Shown one piece after another: positions 9,496-18,389 of a stretch of DNA of 64,000 nt; the first letter of the stretch is position 1; each line of letters opens with the position of its first letter. The translations under genes and the position numbers were made by a program. Origin of the DNA: Methanoculleus sp. (GTDB taxonomy: Archaea > Halobacteriota > Methanomicrobia > Methanomicrobiales > Methanoculleaceae); NCBI GenBank assembly GCA_018433835.1, contig JAHDQM010000020.1, positions 1 through 64,000 of the forward strand, in the 5' to 3' direction. The notes beneath the pieces are model-generated. The model did not search any database, was not told the DNA's origin, and was given only the letters and a program-made list of their open reading frames with translations.

Positions 9496-10632
9496 TCAGT
9501 CCGGCCCATCGCCGCGTTTCAAGAGCATCATGCTCGTAAAGATCCCGGAGAAGACGACCTGCATCCCGGCGAGGAAGAGAGCCAGCGCCCAGACGGCGTT
9601 TGCAATCTGGAAGAGGGGGCCGAACCCGGAGGCGGCCCAGTCCCGGAGGATACCGAGCCCGACGAGGCCGCCGCCGGCCATCAGCAGGATACCGGCGAGG
9701 AGTTCCCACTCGAGGCTGTGGTAGTTCATGAGCCGGGAGACGAACGGTCCCGCCTCGCCGTAGCCCTGGACTGCCGAGTAGACGGCGATGTTGACCCCGG
9801 CAAAGAGCGCCTGGAGTCCGCCGACGAAGAAGAGGGCGCCGAGGATGAAGGAGTGGATGAAGGAGGTCTCGACGTCGCCCCGGAAGGCGAAGATGACCAT
9901 CAAAAAGAAGCCGAAGATCGCGAAGAGCAGGCCGGGGACGGTGATGAAGGGGATCGGCCGGTAGAGGAGCATGAACCGGACGTGCCGCCAGCCGTCGGAG
10001 AAGCTCTGCAGGTTCGAGGGCGCGACGCGGGCGGAGTAGGTGATCGGGACCTCGTCGATCCGGAGCCCGGCCTTCGCCGCCTCGATGATCATCTCGCTTG
10101 CAAACTCCATCCCCCCGGTCTTGAGGTTCAGCCGTTCGAGCGCCTCCCGCCGGAACGCCCGGAGGCCCGTGTGTGCGTCCGAGATCCGGATACCGAATAC
10201 CCGGTTGAGGAGCCGGGTGAGGAGGGGGTTGCCCACGTACTGGTGGAGGGCGGGCATGGCCCCGGGCCGGATCTCCCCACGGAGCCGGGAGCCGAGGACC
10301 ATGTCGGCGCCGGCGTCGAGCGGAGCGAGGAGTTTTGGGATCTCGAGGAAGTCGTAGGTGTTGTCCGCGTCCCCGATGACGACGTACTTGCCCCGGGCAC
10401 ACGCGAGCCCCGCAAGGTAGGCGTTGCCGTAGCCCCGCTTCTCCGGCCGGACGACCGTGGCCCCGAGGTCCCGGGCGATCGCCGCCGTCCGGTCGTCGGA
10501 CGAGTCGGCGATGATGATCTCGCCGTCGATCGAAAGATCGGCAAAGACCGTCCGGATCTTTCCGATGCATTCGCCGATGGTGGCTTCCTCGTTGAGCGCG
10601 GGGAGGACGACGGAGAGGGCGGGGGTATCCAT
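9496..10632 (-). CDS. membrane glycosyltransferase, GT2 family (dolichyl-phosphate sugar synthase type)
   Basis: 378 residues. The N-terminal GT-A domain has [16 protein letters not shown] and the metal-binding region [24 protein letters not shown] is typical of dolichyl-phosphate glucose/mannose synthase relatives. The C-terminal 150 residues hold about four hydrophobic segments. It probably transfers a sugar from a nucleotide to a polyprenyl or dolichyl phosphate for surface glycans or N-glycans. Start at 10632 (MDTPALSVV) is preferred to 10755, since the extra 41 residues are unlike the family. Confidence 0.85.
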   Translation of the reverse strand: MDTPALSVVLPALNEEATIGECIGKIRTVFADLSIDGEIIIADSSDDRTAAIARDLGATVVRPEKRGYGNAYLAGLACARGKYVVIGDADNTYDFLEIPKLLAPLDAGADMVLGSRLRGEIRPGAMPALHQYVGNPLLTRLLNRVFGIRISDAHTGLRAFRREALERLNLKTGGMEFASEMIIEAAKAGLRIDEVPITYSARVAPSNLQSFSDGWRHVRFMLLYRPIPFITVPGLLFAIFGFFLMVIFAFRGDVETSFIHSFILGALFFVGGLQALFAGVNIAVYSAVQGYGEAGPFVSRLMNYHSLEWELLAGILLMAGGGLVGLGILRDWAASGFGPLFQIANAVWALALFLAGMQVVFSGIFTSMMLLKRGDGPD

Positions 10633-11057
10633 GGGATTTCTCAAATAGTATCGGGCTTTAGCGGTATAGAGTGTATCGATTGGGGTGCGGGGTTTGGGGG
10701 ACTGGAACCGGCGTGTGCTCAGGGAATAACCCCACTTTTTTCCGAATCCGACCATTCAAGTACCACCAGGGTGGTCGGTGCTCCCAGGAGAGCCCGCGCG
10801 GGCAGTTGGCAGCCGGGGATGTTCACATCTGACGGCTTCCCCGGATACCCGGGACCGGAACAGAAGAGAGAGGAGCACTTCCCCACCGTATTTTAGAATG
10901 ACCTCGACACTAATCCGGCTGCTTGACTTGCGGCAAAGCAGGGGAACGCCATATAGAGACCTGATTCGGGTTACAGGGATCCGTTTGCAATGGATAGCCC
11001 TGCAAGCCCAGGGATCTCGTCGATTGGAGAGCCCGAAGGGTCAGCCTTCGCTCCGAG
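10633..11057. other. intergenic stretch with hairpins
   Basis: No gene supported. It holds a hairpin with stem ACCAC/GTGGT (10762-10775), the 12-base palindrome GCCCGCGCGGGC (10792-10803), and near 11030 a GCCCGAAGGGT segment resembling a type B module fragment. Confidence 0.5.
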
Positions 11058-11387
11058 TCAGAGCCGGAACAGCACAGCGAGTTTTGCATTGACCTCAGCC
11101 CTGAGGTCGTCATCAAGTTCTCCAAGTTCGCCGACCATCAGATCTTTCAAGACCGTTGCAATCTTGTCCAGTCGGATCACTGAATCGACTTTGAGACCGC
11201 TCTTCAAGAAACCTGCGTGGGAAGTGGTCACCATAACCCCTGCCGGAGCGGGTCCGGCATGGATCTTTGACGAGATGAAGGCCAGGACAACGTCGCGGTC
11301 ACCTTCATAGAGGACGAGTGCAGGACGCAGTTTTGTTGCTGTGAGATCGGTGAAGGGAAACGGTATCAGAACGATCGTCCCTTTCAT
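11058..11387 (-). CDS. mazF: type II toxin, MazF/PemK family
   Basis: 109 residues. The N-terminal GTIVLIPFPFTDLTATKLRPALVL is the MazF/PemK core. Members are mRNA interferases. The start codon overlaps the stop of the upstream small gene (11384-11587), as expected for an antitoxin-toxin operon. It resembles the broken mazF-like gene at 31.5-31.8 kb in this window. Confidence 0.85.
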   Translation of the reverse strand: MKGTIVLIPFPFTDLTATKLRPALVLYEGDRDVVLAFISSKIHAGPAPAGVMVTTSHAGFLKSGLKVDSVIRLDKIATVLKDLMVGELGELDDDLRAEVNAKLAVLFRL

Positions 11388-11587
11388 CGGTACACAGCCC
11401 TGACATCCCGGACGGTATAGAGGTCGGGCTCCTCAAGGAGAAAGGCAGAGAGCGACCGCTCAGAGAGTTTCATTATTGCCATCCTCTCCCGCTCATCGAG
11501 GAGAAGATCGATCTTCTCGGTGAGCTCTCTGATGCTCTCCTTGATCTCCCTGACGTCTGCTTCGATGCTGGTCATGAGTGTCCTCAC
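11384..11587 (-). CDS. putative antitoxin of the MazF-like toxin
   Basis: 67 residues. The first 35 are a heptad-rich helix (ADVREIKESIRELTEKIDLL), and the C-terminus is LYTVRDVRAVYR. No DNA-binding domain is recognisable. The role is inferred from size and from the 4-base overlap with mazF. Confidence 0.65.
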   Translation of the reverse strand: MRTLMTSIEADVREIKESIRELTEKIDLLLDERERMAIMKLSERSLSAFLLEEPDLYTVRDVRAVYR

Positions 11588-12237
11588 AAGAATTATGCAG
11601 ATGATCGGTGGGATATCCTATCAATCTTTGCGTTTGGCAATCGCCTGCACAGTCTCGGGATCAGGCATCGGCCATCTCCCCGGAATTTTTCTTTTTCGCA
11701 CGTGGAATATGCGATTGAACACGCACAGAACCATTTCCACTCATTGGTTCAACTGTGTTCCATGTAGAACAAATTTTGTCCATTCCGGTCGTTGCTCTCC
11801 TGATCGGGGGGTTCACACACCCCATTTACAGGAATCATACCGCTTACCTTCATCGATAACCGGGCAATATCGGTTGCCAGGAGCATTTCAGCAGAACCGA
11901 AAAAGAGAGCATGAGTTATTCCCTGAACGCTCATCCCCATGAAATCCAGGTAGCCGCCAGCAGCAACACCGTTGACCGGAGTGACCACGGGCGTCGTCGC
12001 GGCATCGCTCATATATGGAGGGGAACCGGCTATCCAGGGGCAGCTGATGCATAGGGACAGACTGCAATGGGCGAGACGGGGCATCCATTTTGCCGGCATT
12101 GTCCCGACGTATCCATTCACTCGCACTATAATCATTATACACCGCCCAAAACCCGGCGGCGTCCCTTTCTCCAATAAGATATCTTTTAACTTTCCGGAAC
12201 CCAATTTTGACGCAACAGACCGGAGGAACACGGAAAG
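11588..12237. other. long intergenic region with repeat copy 2
   Basis: No gene supported with confidence. The second copy of the 80-bp dispersed repeat lies at 11731-11810. A minus-strand frame from about 12160 to 11760 reads through small apolar residues (VNGVAAGGYLDFMGMSVQG) and could be a relic of a secreted or membrane protein, but has no recognisable family. TTTTAACTTTCC near 12184 may be part of the promoter for the downstream dehydrogenase. Confidence 0.4.
11731..11810. repeat. dispersed 80-bp repeat, copy 2
   Basis: Same length and orientation as 6951-7030, with no gaps. The central palindrome has decayed to GTTCCATGTAGAAC, while TCATTGGTTCAA and the terminal ATCGGGGGG are kept. Confidence 0.6.
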
Positions 12238-13503
12238 ATGCGGATAACTGTCGTCGGCGGGGGATACGTCGGCCTGGTCACGGGGGCCTGCTTTGCCGAG
12301 CTCGGGCATACCGTCGACATCGTCGAGATCGATGCGGGAAAGGCGGCGACGATCAACGCCGGGCGCGCCCCGATCCACGAGCGGGGCCTCGATGCGCTCC
12401 TCGCGAAGCACGCAGGCGTTCGGCTCAGCGCGGGGACGGATTATGGCCCGGTCGCCGACGCGGACCTCTCCTTCATCTGCGTCGGCACTCCCCCGGCAGT
12501 CGACGGGAGCGCCGACCTCTCGATGGTCGCCGCGGCGAGCCGGTCGATCGGGGAGGCGCTCCGCGGCGGGAAGCACTCGCACACCGTCGTCGTGAAGAGC
12601 ACCGTGCCGCCGGGGACGACGGCGGGCCTCGTCGTCCCCGCGGTCCTCGATCACGCCGGCCGGGACGACATCGGATTTGCGATGAACCCGGAGTTCCTCC
12701 GTGAGGGGCTCGCGGTCGAGGACTTCCTGCACCCGGACCGGATCGTGATCGGAAGCCGGGACGGCCGCTCGGGCGACGCCGTCGCCGCCGTCTACCGGGG
12801 GCTTTCGGCCCCGGTGGTGCGGTGCGGGCTCACCGCCGCGGAGATGATCAAGTACGCCTCGAACGCCCTCCTCGCGACGAAGATCTCGTTTTCAAACGAG
12901 GTCGGGAACGTCTGCAAGCGCCTCGGGATCGACGTTTACGAGGTGATGCAGGGCGTCGGGATGGACCACCGGGTCTCGGCGCACTTTCTTAACGCCGGCG
13001 CCGGGTTCGGCGGGAGCTGCTTCCCCAAAGACGTCGCGGCCCTCGTCCGCCTCGCGGAAGGGCTCGGGGAAGAGCCAGCGCTCCTCCGGTCGGTGCTCGA
13101 CGTCAACGACCGCCAGCCGCTCCGCATGCTCCGGCTGCTTGAGGAGAAGATCGGCGACCTCGCGGGGAAGCGGATCGCCGTCCTCGGCCTCGCCTTCAAG
13201 GACAACACCGACGATATCCGGGAGTCGCGGGCGATCCCGGTGATTGCCGAACTCCTCCGGCGGGGGGCGGCGGTCGCCGCGTACGACCCCCTTGCGGCGG
13301 CTTCGATGCGGCGGGTCTTTCCCGGGATCGACTGCGCCGCCTCGGCGGGCGACGCCCTCCGGGGAGCCGACGCCTGCCTGGTGATGACGGAGTGGCCGGA
13401 GTTCTCCGCCCTCGACGGGGAGTTCGATCTGATGAAGTCCCGGGTCGTCATCGAGGGGCGCCGGATCCTCTCCTGCGACGGAAAAGAGGGGATCTGCTGG
13501 TGA
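12238..13503 (+). CDS. UDP-glucose/UDP-sugar 6-dehydrogenase (AglM-like)
   Basis: 421 residues of the UDP-glucose/GDP-mannose dehydrogenase family. N-terminal NAD-binding VVGGGYVGLVTGACFAELGH; the middle domain has FSNEVGNVCKRLGIDV; the catalytic cysteine lies in GAGFGGSCFPKD; the C-terminal domain begins near GLAFKDNTDDIRES. It oxidises the C6 of a UDP-hexose to a UDP-uronic acid for N-glycan or surface polymer synthesis. The exact sugar cannot be told from sequence. Confidence 0.92.
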   Translation: MRITVVGGGYVGLVTGACFAELGHTVDIVEIDAGKAATINAGRAPIHERGLDALLAKHAGVRLSAGTDYGPVADADLSFICVGTPPAVDGSADLSMVAAASRSIGEALRGGKHSHTVVVKSTVPPGTTAGLVVPAVLDHAGRDDIGFAMNPEFLREGLAVEDFLHPDRIVIGSRDGRSGDAVAAVYRGLSAPVVRCGLTAAEMIKYASNALLATKISFSNEVGNVCKRLGIDVYEVMQGVGMDHRVSAHFLNAGAGFGGSCFPKDVAALVRLAEGLGEEPALLRSVLDVNDRQPLRMLRLLEEKIGDLAGKRIAVLGLAFKDNTDDIRESRAIPVIAELLRRGAAVAAYDPLAAASMRRVFPGIDCAASAGDALRGADACLVMTEWPEFSALDGEFDLMKSRVVIEGRRILSCDGKEGICW

Positions 13504-13524
13504 GCGGGGCCGGGAAAGAATGAT

Positions 13525-13980
13525 ATGCGATGCGGGAAGATGTACGACAGTATGAGACGGCGCCACCTGCTGAAAGCCGGAGAGAAAGAGGAGGTCTTCC
13601 GCACCGTCCGCACGGTCCTCGCCGGGTTTGACGAAATAGAGATCGGGTACGTCTTCGGCTCGTTCTGCAGGGGAGACTTCCATGACGTGGACGTGGCGGT
13701 CTTCATCGCCGGGGAACCCGCCCCCAACCAGGCGATGCGGTTCGCACGGGGGATCGAGCGGGAACTCGAACGGGCGCTGGGTCACCGCTTTGAGGCCGAC
13801 GTAAAGATCCTCAACACCGCCCCCGTCTCCTTCCAGCACGAGGTCATCAGGAGCGGCAGACGCATACTCTCCCGTGACCGGGGGAGGACAATCGGGTACG
13901 AGGCCGGCGTGCTCTCCCTGTACCTCGACTACAAGGATACGCTCGACTGGTTCGACCGGGTCCTGCTCACGAGGGCCTGA
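13525..13980 (+). CDS. MNT-type nucleotidyltransferase (MntA-like antitoxin)
   Basis: 151 residues. GYVFGSFCRGDFHDVDVAVFI is the minimal nucleotidyltransferase motif (GS...D-V-D). In MntA-HepT systems this protein adds AMP to the HEPN toxin and silences it. The HEPN gene follows 1 base after this stop. ATG at 13552 is an alternative start. Confidence 0.85.
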   Translation: MRCGKMYDSMRRRHLLKAGEKEEVFRTVRTVLAGFDEIEIGYVFGSFCRGDFHDVDVAVFIAGEPAPNQAMRFARGIERELERALGHRFEADVKILNTAPVSFQHEVIRSGRRILSRDRGRTIGYEAGVLSLYLDYKDTLDWFDRVLLTRA

Positions 13981-13981
13981 C

Positions 13982-14416
13982 ATGGCCCGGGACGAAGGGA
14001 TCCTCGGCCACCTCCGGGAGCTCGATGAGGCGGCCGGGGATTGGGAGCGTTACCGGTCCATCACGCTTGCCGAACTGAAGAGCGACCGGGACAAGCGGAA
14101 TATGGTGCTGCACGCGCTCCTCGTCAGCATCCAGGCATCGATCGATATCGCGAACCACCTGATCGCGGCCTCCAGCTCCCGGCGGCCCGAGATATACCGG
14201 GAGAGTTTTACCATCCTCTGTGACGAGGGGCTGATCCCGGAGGACCTCGGGGCCCGGCTCTCGGACCTTGCCGGGTTTCGGAACGTTCTGGTCCACGTTT
14301 ACTGCCGGTTGAACCTGGACGAGGTCTACGGGGTGCTGCAGGACGACCTTCCGGTCGTAAACCAATTCCGCGACCTGGTCCGGGCGATGCTCCGGGACCG
14401 CCTCCTCCCGGAGTGA
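13982..14416 (+). CDS. HEPN-domain toxin, HepT/DUF86 type
   Basis: 144 residues. The RNase motif Rx4H is present in GFRNVLVHVYCRL near residues 98-110. It pairs with the upstream nucleotidyltransferase, giving a complete MNT-HEPN module. Members cleave tRNA or other RNA when not adenylylated. Confidence 0.88.
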   Translation: MARDEGILGHLRELDEAAGDWERYRSITLAELKSDRDKRNMVLHALLVSIQASIDIANHLIAASSSRRPEIYRESFTILCDEGLIPEDLGARLSDLAGFRNVLVHVYCRLNLDEVYGVLQDDLPVVNQFRDLVRAMLRDRLLPE

Positions 14417-14606
14417 CGGCCGGGACACCCTCCAGCTGCGCGGCGGCCGCCCACCCTCATTTTCCCTTTAATATCGACGGAATCGCTTGATAACCGGGCA
14501 GCCAAAAGAGAACCGTTAATATTGCCGGGCATCAAGACTCTTAGTGAGTAACCATGATCACGTCCCCGTCCGCCGACCGGATCTCCTCCCTCTCCGGGGG
14601 CGGTCC

Positions 14607-15407
14607 ATGCCGGTGAGGCAGGGGCTGATCCCCGCCGCGGGCGCAGGATCGCGCCTTGGGCCGTTCACGAACGCGATCCCCAAAGAGCTCCTCCCCGTGG
14701 GCGAGAAGGCGGTGATCGAGCACGTCGTCGAGGCGATGTCGCTTGCCGGGATCACCGATATCGTCATCGTCGTCTCCCCGCACAAGCACGGCCTCTCCGA
14801 CTACCTGGGCTCGGGCAAGCGCTTCGGCGTCGACTTCACCTACGTGGTCCAGGACGAGCGGCTCGGGCTCGCGAACGCCGTCGCCGCCGGCGAGCACGTC
14901 ATCGACGGCACCTTCGCCGTCGTCCTCGGCGACAACTTCTTCGCTCCCCAGACGTTCCTCGCCGACCTCATCGGCTACCACGCCGCCCACCGCCCCGATA
15001 CCACCGTCGGCGTCGCCCGGGTGGAGGACGTCACCCGCCACGGGATCATCCTCCCCGACGGCGACCGGGTCGCCGACATGGTCGAGAAGCCGCGGCCGAC
15101 GGCCGCCCCGAGCAACCTCGGCGCCCTCGGGGCCTACGTCTTCGAGACTACCATCTTCGACGCCATCGCCCGCACCCCGCCCGGCCACAAGGGCGAGTAC
15201 CAGCTCACCGACGCGATCCGGCTCGAGATCGGCGAAGGCCGGGACGTCCGCTACCGCGTCATCGACGGCATCCACATCGACGTCGGGACGCCGCGGGACC
15301 TGATGCGGGCGAATGAGTGGTATTTGCGGGAGAATGGGCACATGGACGACACATCTTCAACTCACGCCGGGCACCAGCAGGATGGGACGATCCGGGACAA
15401 CCTCTGA
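14607..15407 (+). CDS. sugar-1-phosphate nucleotidyltransferase (GalU/RmlA-like)
   Basis: 266 residues. PAAGAGSRLGPFTNAIPKELLPV is the nucleotide-binding signature, VVLGDNFF the metal-binding aspartate region and VEKP the sugar-binding motif. It probably makes UDP- or dTDP-glucose and would feed the dehydrogenase gene upstream. A GTG start at 14544 would add 21 residues unlike the family, so ATG 14607 is used. Confidence 0.85.
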   Translation: MPVRQGLIPAAGAGSRLGPFTNAIPKELLPVGEKAVIEHVVEAMSLAGITDIVIVVSPHKHGLSDYLGSGKRFGVDFTYVVQDERLGLANAVAAGEHVIDGTFAVVLGDNFFAPQTFLADLIGYHAAHRPDTTVGVARVEDVTRHGIILPDGDRVADMVEKPRPTAAPSNLGALGAYVFETTIFDAIARTPPGHKGEYQLTDAIRLEIGEGRDVRYRVIDGIHIDVGTPRDLMRANEWYLRENGHMDDTSSTHAGHQQDGTIRDNL

Positions 15408-15420
15408 AGGGCATTCAAGC

Positions 15421-16353
15421 ATGAAACTCATCGTAACAATCCCCGCATACAATGAAGAACACTCCATCGGTGATGTCATCCGGGAGATCCCCCGCACCAT
15501 GGCCGGGATCGACCGGGTCGAGGTACTCATCATCGATGACGGCTCGACCGACAACACGGTGAAAGCCGCACTGAACGCCGGCGCCGACCACATCGTCTCC
15601 CACAAGAGGAACCTCGGGCTCGCAAAGACCTTCCGGGACGGCCTGAACGCCGCGGTAGAACTCGGAGCGGATATCATCGTCAACACCGACGCCGACTTCC
15701 AGTACAACGGAACTGAGATCCCGAAGCTCCTCCGGCCCATCTTCGACGGGAAGGCCGATGTCGTCATTGGCGACCGCCAGATCGACACCCTCGACCACAT
15801 GCCCCGCGGGAAGATCTGGGGCAACAAGCTCGCCACCTGGGTGACCCGCCGGGTGACCGGCTGGCCGGTCCGGGATGCCCAGACGGGGTTCCGCGCCTTC
15901 ACCCGCGACGCCGCCTGCAGGATGAACCTCACCGGCGACTACACCTACGTGCAGGAGACCCTCATCCAGGCGGTGAACAAGAACCTGACCCTCGTCCAGG
16001 TGCCGGTGGAGTTCCGGAGGCGGGATGGGAACTCCCGGCTGATCGCAAGCCTGTTCGGGTACGCCTCCGCGGCAGGCAAAACAATCGCACGGAGTTTCCG
16101 GGACTACCACCCGATCCAGGTCTTCACCTGGATCGGGCTCATCCTGATAATCATCGGCCTGGCCATAGGTTTCGGAGTCCTGACGCACTACTTTGAGACC
16201 GGGATGGTAACGCCCCACCTCCCCTCGGCGGTCCTCACCACCGTGCTCGTCATCGTCGGGCTGCAGGCAATTGTGTTCGGGCTGCTTGCGGATATGATGA
16301 AGACGCAGAGGATGCTGTCGGAGGAGATCCTGTACCGGCTGAAGAAACCGTAA
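15421..16353 (+). CDS. membrane-anchored glycosyltransferase, GT2 family
   Basis: 310 residues. The GT-A domain shows TIPAYNEEHSIGDVI, IIDDGSTDNT and NTDADFQYN. RDAQTGFRAFTRDAA matches the dolichyl-phosphate sugar synthase group. Two C-terminal hydrophobic segments (about residues 236-258 and 267-292) anchor it. It starts 13 bases after the nucleotidyltransferase gene, in the same operon. Confidence 0.88.
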   Translation: MKLIVTIPAYNEEHSIGDVIREIPRTMAGIDRVEVLIIDDGSTDNTVKAALNAGADHIVSHKRNLGLAKTFRDGLNAAVELGADIIVNTDADFQYNGTEIPKLLRPIFDGKADVVIGDRQIDTLDHMPRGKIWGNKLATWVTRRVTGWPVRDAQTGFRAFTRDAACRMNLTGDYTYVQETLIQAVNKNLTLVQVPVEFRRRDGNSRLIASLFGYASAAGKTIARSFRDYHPIQVFTWIGLILIIIGLAIGFGVLTHYFETGMVTPHLPSAVLTTVLVIVGLQAIVFGLLADMMKTQRMLSEEILYRLKKP

Positions 16354-16404
16354 TGGCAACGATAACCAATCTAAAGACGTTTTGCTCAGAGGCGTGGTAA
16401 GGCC

Positions 16405-17142
16405 ATGAGAATGGGAACAATATTGCGATCTTTGATTATCGCAGAATTACAACTGCCAATATCGGGAGGAAAGGTTCTTGATATCGGCTGCTATGACGGC
16501 TACTTGTTATCAACGATCAATGCTGAAAAAAAGGTAGGGATTGATATCTCCCCGGTACCCAGACATTCTGGCATCGAGTATATTCAAGGAGATTTTCTGG
16601 ATTATGATTTTGGAGAAGAGCGATTTGATAGAATATTAGCCATGGATGTTCTGGAACATATAGAGCGTGATGATTTATTTTTGGAGAAATTGGTTAATCT
16701 GCTCTCTGAAGAGGGTATAGCAATAATGAGCGTACCCAGCAAGAACATTAGAATTTTTCCAGGGTTCCTGCAGAATTGGGTTGATAAGAAATGGGGGCAC
16801 CATTATCGGCGGGGATATACACAATCTGAGATTGAAGAGCTGTTTGGTAACATCGGAAATAACCTAGATATTGAATTCCAGCCCTGGTCTTACCCAATAT
16901 TCCGACATTTATACTTCCCTTTGAGCATAATGTGGAGAGTTTTACCAAGCGTTACAGCAGGACTGCTAAAGTCTATTGTACGGCTCGACGCTAAATATAA
17001 ACATGGAGATTCAGGAAAAATATACTTCGTTGTTTATAGGCGCAACAACAAGTCAGATTCTGCAAAACTCCTAAAAGGAGCAATCACAGTAGTTAATAAT
17101 CATCAAATACCGCAGGATCAACCCCAGAGGGAGTACAGTTGA
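16405..17142 (+). CDS. SAM-dependent methyltransferase, class I
   Basis: 245 residues. Motif I VLDIGCYDGYLL, then FDRILAMDVLEHIE, are class I methyltransferase signatures. The gene marks the start of a clearly AT-rich block compared with its 5' neighbours. Substrate unknown; the setting suggests a sugar or glycan. Its stop overlaps the TTG start of the next gene. Confidence 0.83.
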   Translation: MRMGTILRSLIIAELQLPISGGKVLDIGCYDGYLLSTINAEKKVGIDISPVPRHSGIEYIQGDFLDYDFGEERFDRILAMDVLEHIERDDLFLEKLVNLLSEEGIAIMSVPSKNIRIFPGFLQNWVDKKWGHHYRRGYTQSEIEELFGNIGNNLDIEFQPWSYPIFRHLYFPLSIMWRVLPSVTAGLLKSIVRLDAKYKHGDSGKIYFVVYRRNNKSDSAKLLKGAITVVNNHQIPQDQPQREYS

Positions 17143-18368
17143 AAGTCCTTGTCTTAACAACAACGTTCCCACGATGGGAAAATGACACTGTTCCAGCATT
17201 CGTCTATCAATTGTCAGAGTCCCTTCAAAAGAATGGCCTGGAGATTGTTGTCTTGGCCCCCCATGACGGAAACGCAAAGCAATTCGAGGAGACCACAAGC
17301 GGTATGAAAATTTACCGTTTCCCTTACTTTATCCCCCATAAATACCAGAAATTAGCAAACGGTGCAGGGATTCTACCAAACATAAAGAAAAGTTTCCTAG
17401 CGAAACTGCAAATACCTATTTTGTTCATTGTCGAGGCATTCTACGCATTCTGGCTGGTACGCAAAGAGGCAATCGACGTTGTACATACCCATTGGATGGT
17501 TCCAAGCGGATTAATTGGAGCGACCATATCCAGATTTGTCCATAAAAGGCATATCTTAACAGAACATACGGCAGGAATTACAGCTTTGGATTATTTCCCA
17601 TTTAAAGAAAAATTTGCCCAATACATATTGAACAATTGCGAAAAATGTACTGTAGTGAGCACCCATGTATACAATAGATTGCTAGATCTGATCCCAACAC
17701 AAGAAAGAGCGAAAATTGAACAGAAAATTGAAATCATCCCTATGGGCGTTACTACCTCAAAATATGACAGTAGAACAGATATCAATGCTCTGAAGGCCAA
17801 ATATGGCATTCAAGAGCAGAACGTTTTGCTGTTTATTGGGAGAGTCGCTGAGAAAAAAGGTTTGGCCTACCTAATTTCGGCAATGCCTAAGATATTAGAG
17901 AAACATCCGAATACAATTCTAATTGTAATTGGCGACGGTCCGCTTCGGAGTGATATAGAAAAAACTGTCGAAAAAGAGAATCTAAGCTCACATATTGTTT
18001 TTGCTGGTACGGTCTCTGAGCAGGAAAAAATTGCCTACCTGCACCTTACAGACATCCTCGTTGTACCCTCGATCGTCACCGATCAAGGGGATACAGAAGG
18101 GATGCCAGTAGTAATTATGGAAGGATTGGCAGCCGGGAAGCCGATTGTTGCAAGTGATGTTGGGGGGGTAAGTGATACAATAGTCGACGGTGAAAATGGC
18201 ATTTTAGTTGAAGAGAGGAAACCCGGTCAACTTTCCGAGAAAATCAACGAATTGCTTGCGGATCAGGAACTAAAGGAGAAGATGGAAAGAAACGCCGCAA
18301 GATGTGCAAAACACTTTGATTGGAAGACAATTGGACGACGGCATGCTGATATTATAAAGGGCCTATAA
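17139..18368 (+). CDS. glycosyltransferase, GT4 family
   Basis: 409 residues with a GT-B fold. The N-terminus has TTTFPRWENDTVPAFVY; the C-terminal donor site has FIGRVAEKKGLAYLI and EGMPVVIMEGLAAGKPIVAS, the E-x7-E region of GT4. Start is TTG at 17139 overlapping the upstream stop. AT-rich like its upstream neighbour. Confidence 0.9.
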   Translation: MKVLVLTTTFPRWENDTVPAFVYQLSESLQKNGLEIVVLAPHDGNAKQFEETTSGMKIYRFPYFIPHKYQKLANGAGILPNIKKSFLAKLQIPILFIVEAFYAFWLVRKEAIDVVHTHWMVPSGLIGATISRFVHKRHILTEHTAGITALDYFPFKEKFAQYILNNCEKCTVVSTHVYNRLLDLIPTQERAKIEQKIEIIPMGVTTSKYDSRTDINALKAKYGIQEQNVLLFIGRVAEKKGLAYLISAMPKILEKHPNTILIVIGDGPLRSDIEKTVEKENLSSHIVFAGTVSEQEKIAYLHLTDILVVPSIVTDQGDTEGMPVVIMEGLAAGKPIVASDVGGVSDTIVDGENGILVEERKPGQLSEKINELLADQELKEKMERNAARCAKHFDWKTIGRRHADIIKGL

Positions 18369-18389
18369 GGGAACGTCTACAATAATCTC

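Noticed and set aside
9362-10570. A longer lysine 2,3-aminomutase with 400 extra N-terminal residues
   Set aside because: The extension is the shifted frame of the membrane glycosyltransferase; SD and TATA box place the start at 9361.
11749-12732. A 327-residue minus-strand open frame
   Set aside because: More than half is antisense to the UDP-sugar dehydrogenase and no family is visible; only the intergenic part is noted as a possible relic.
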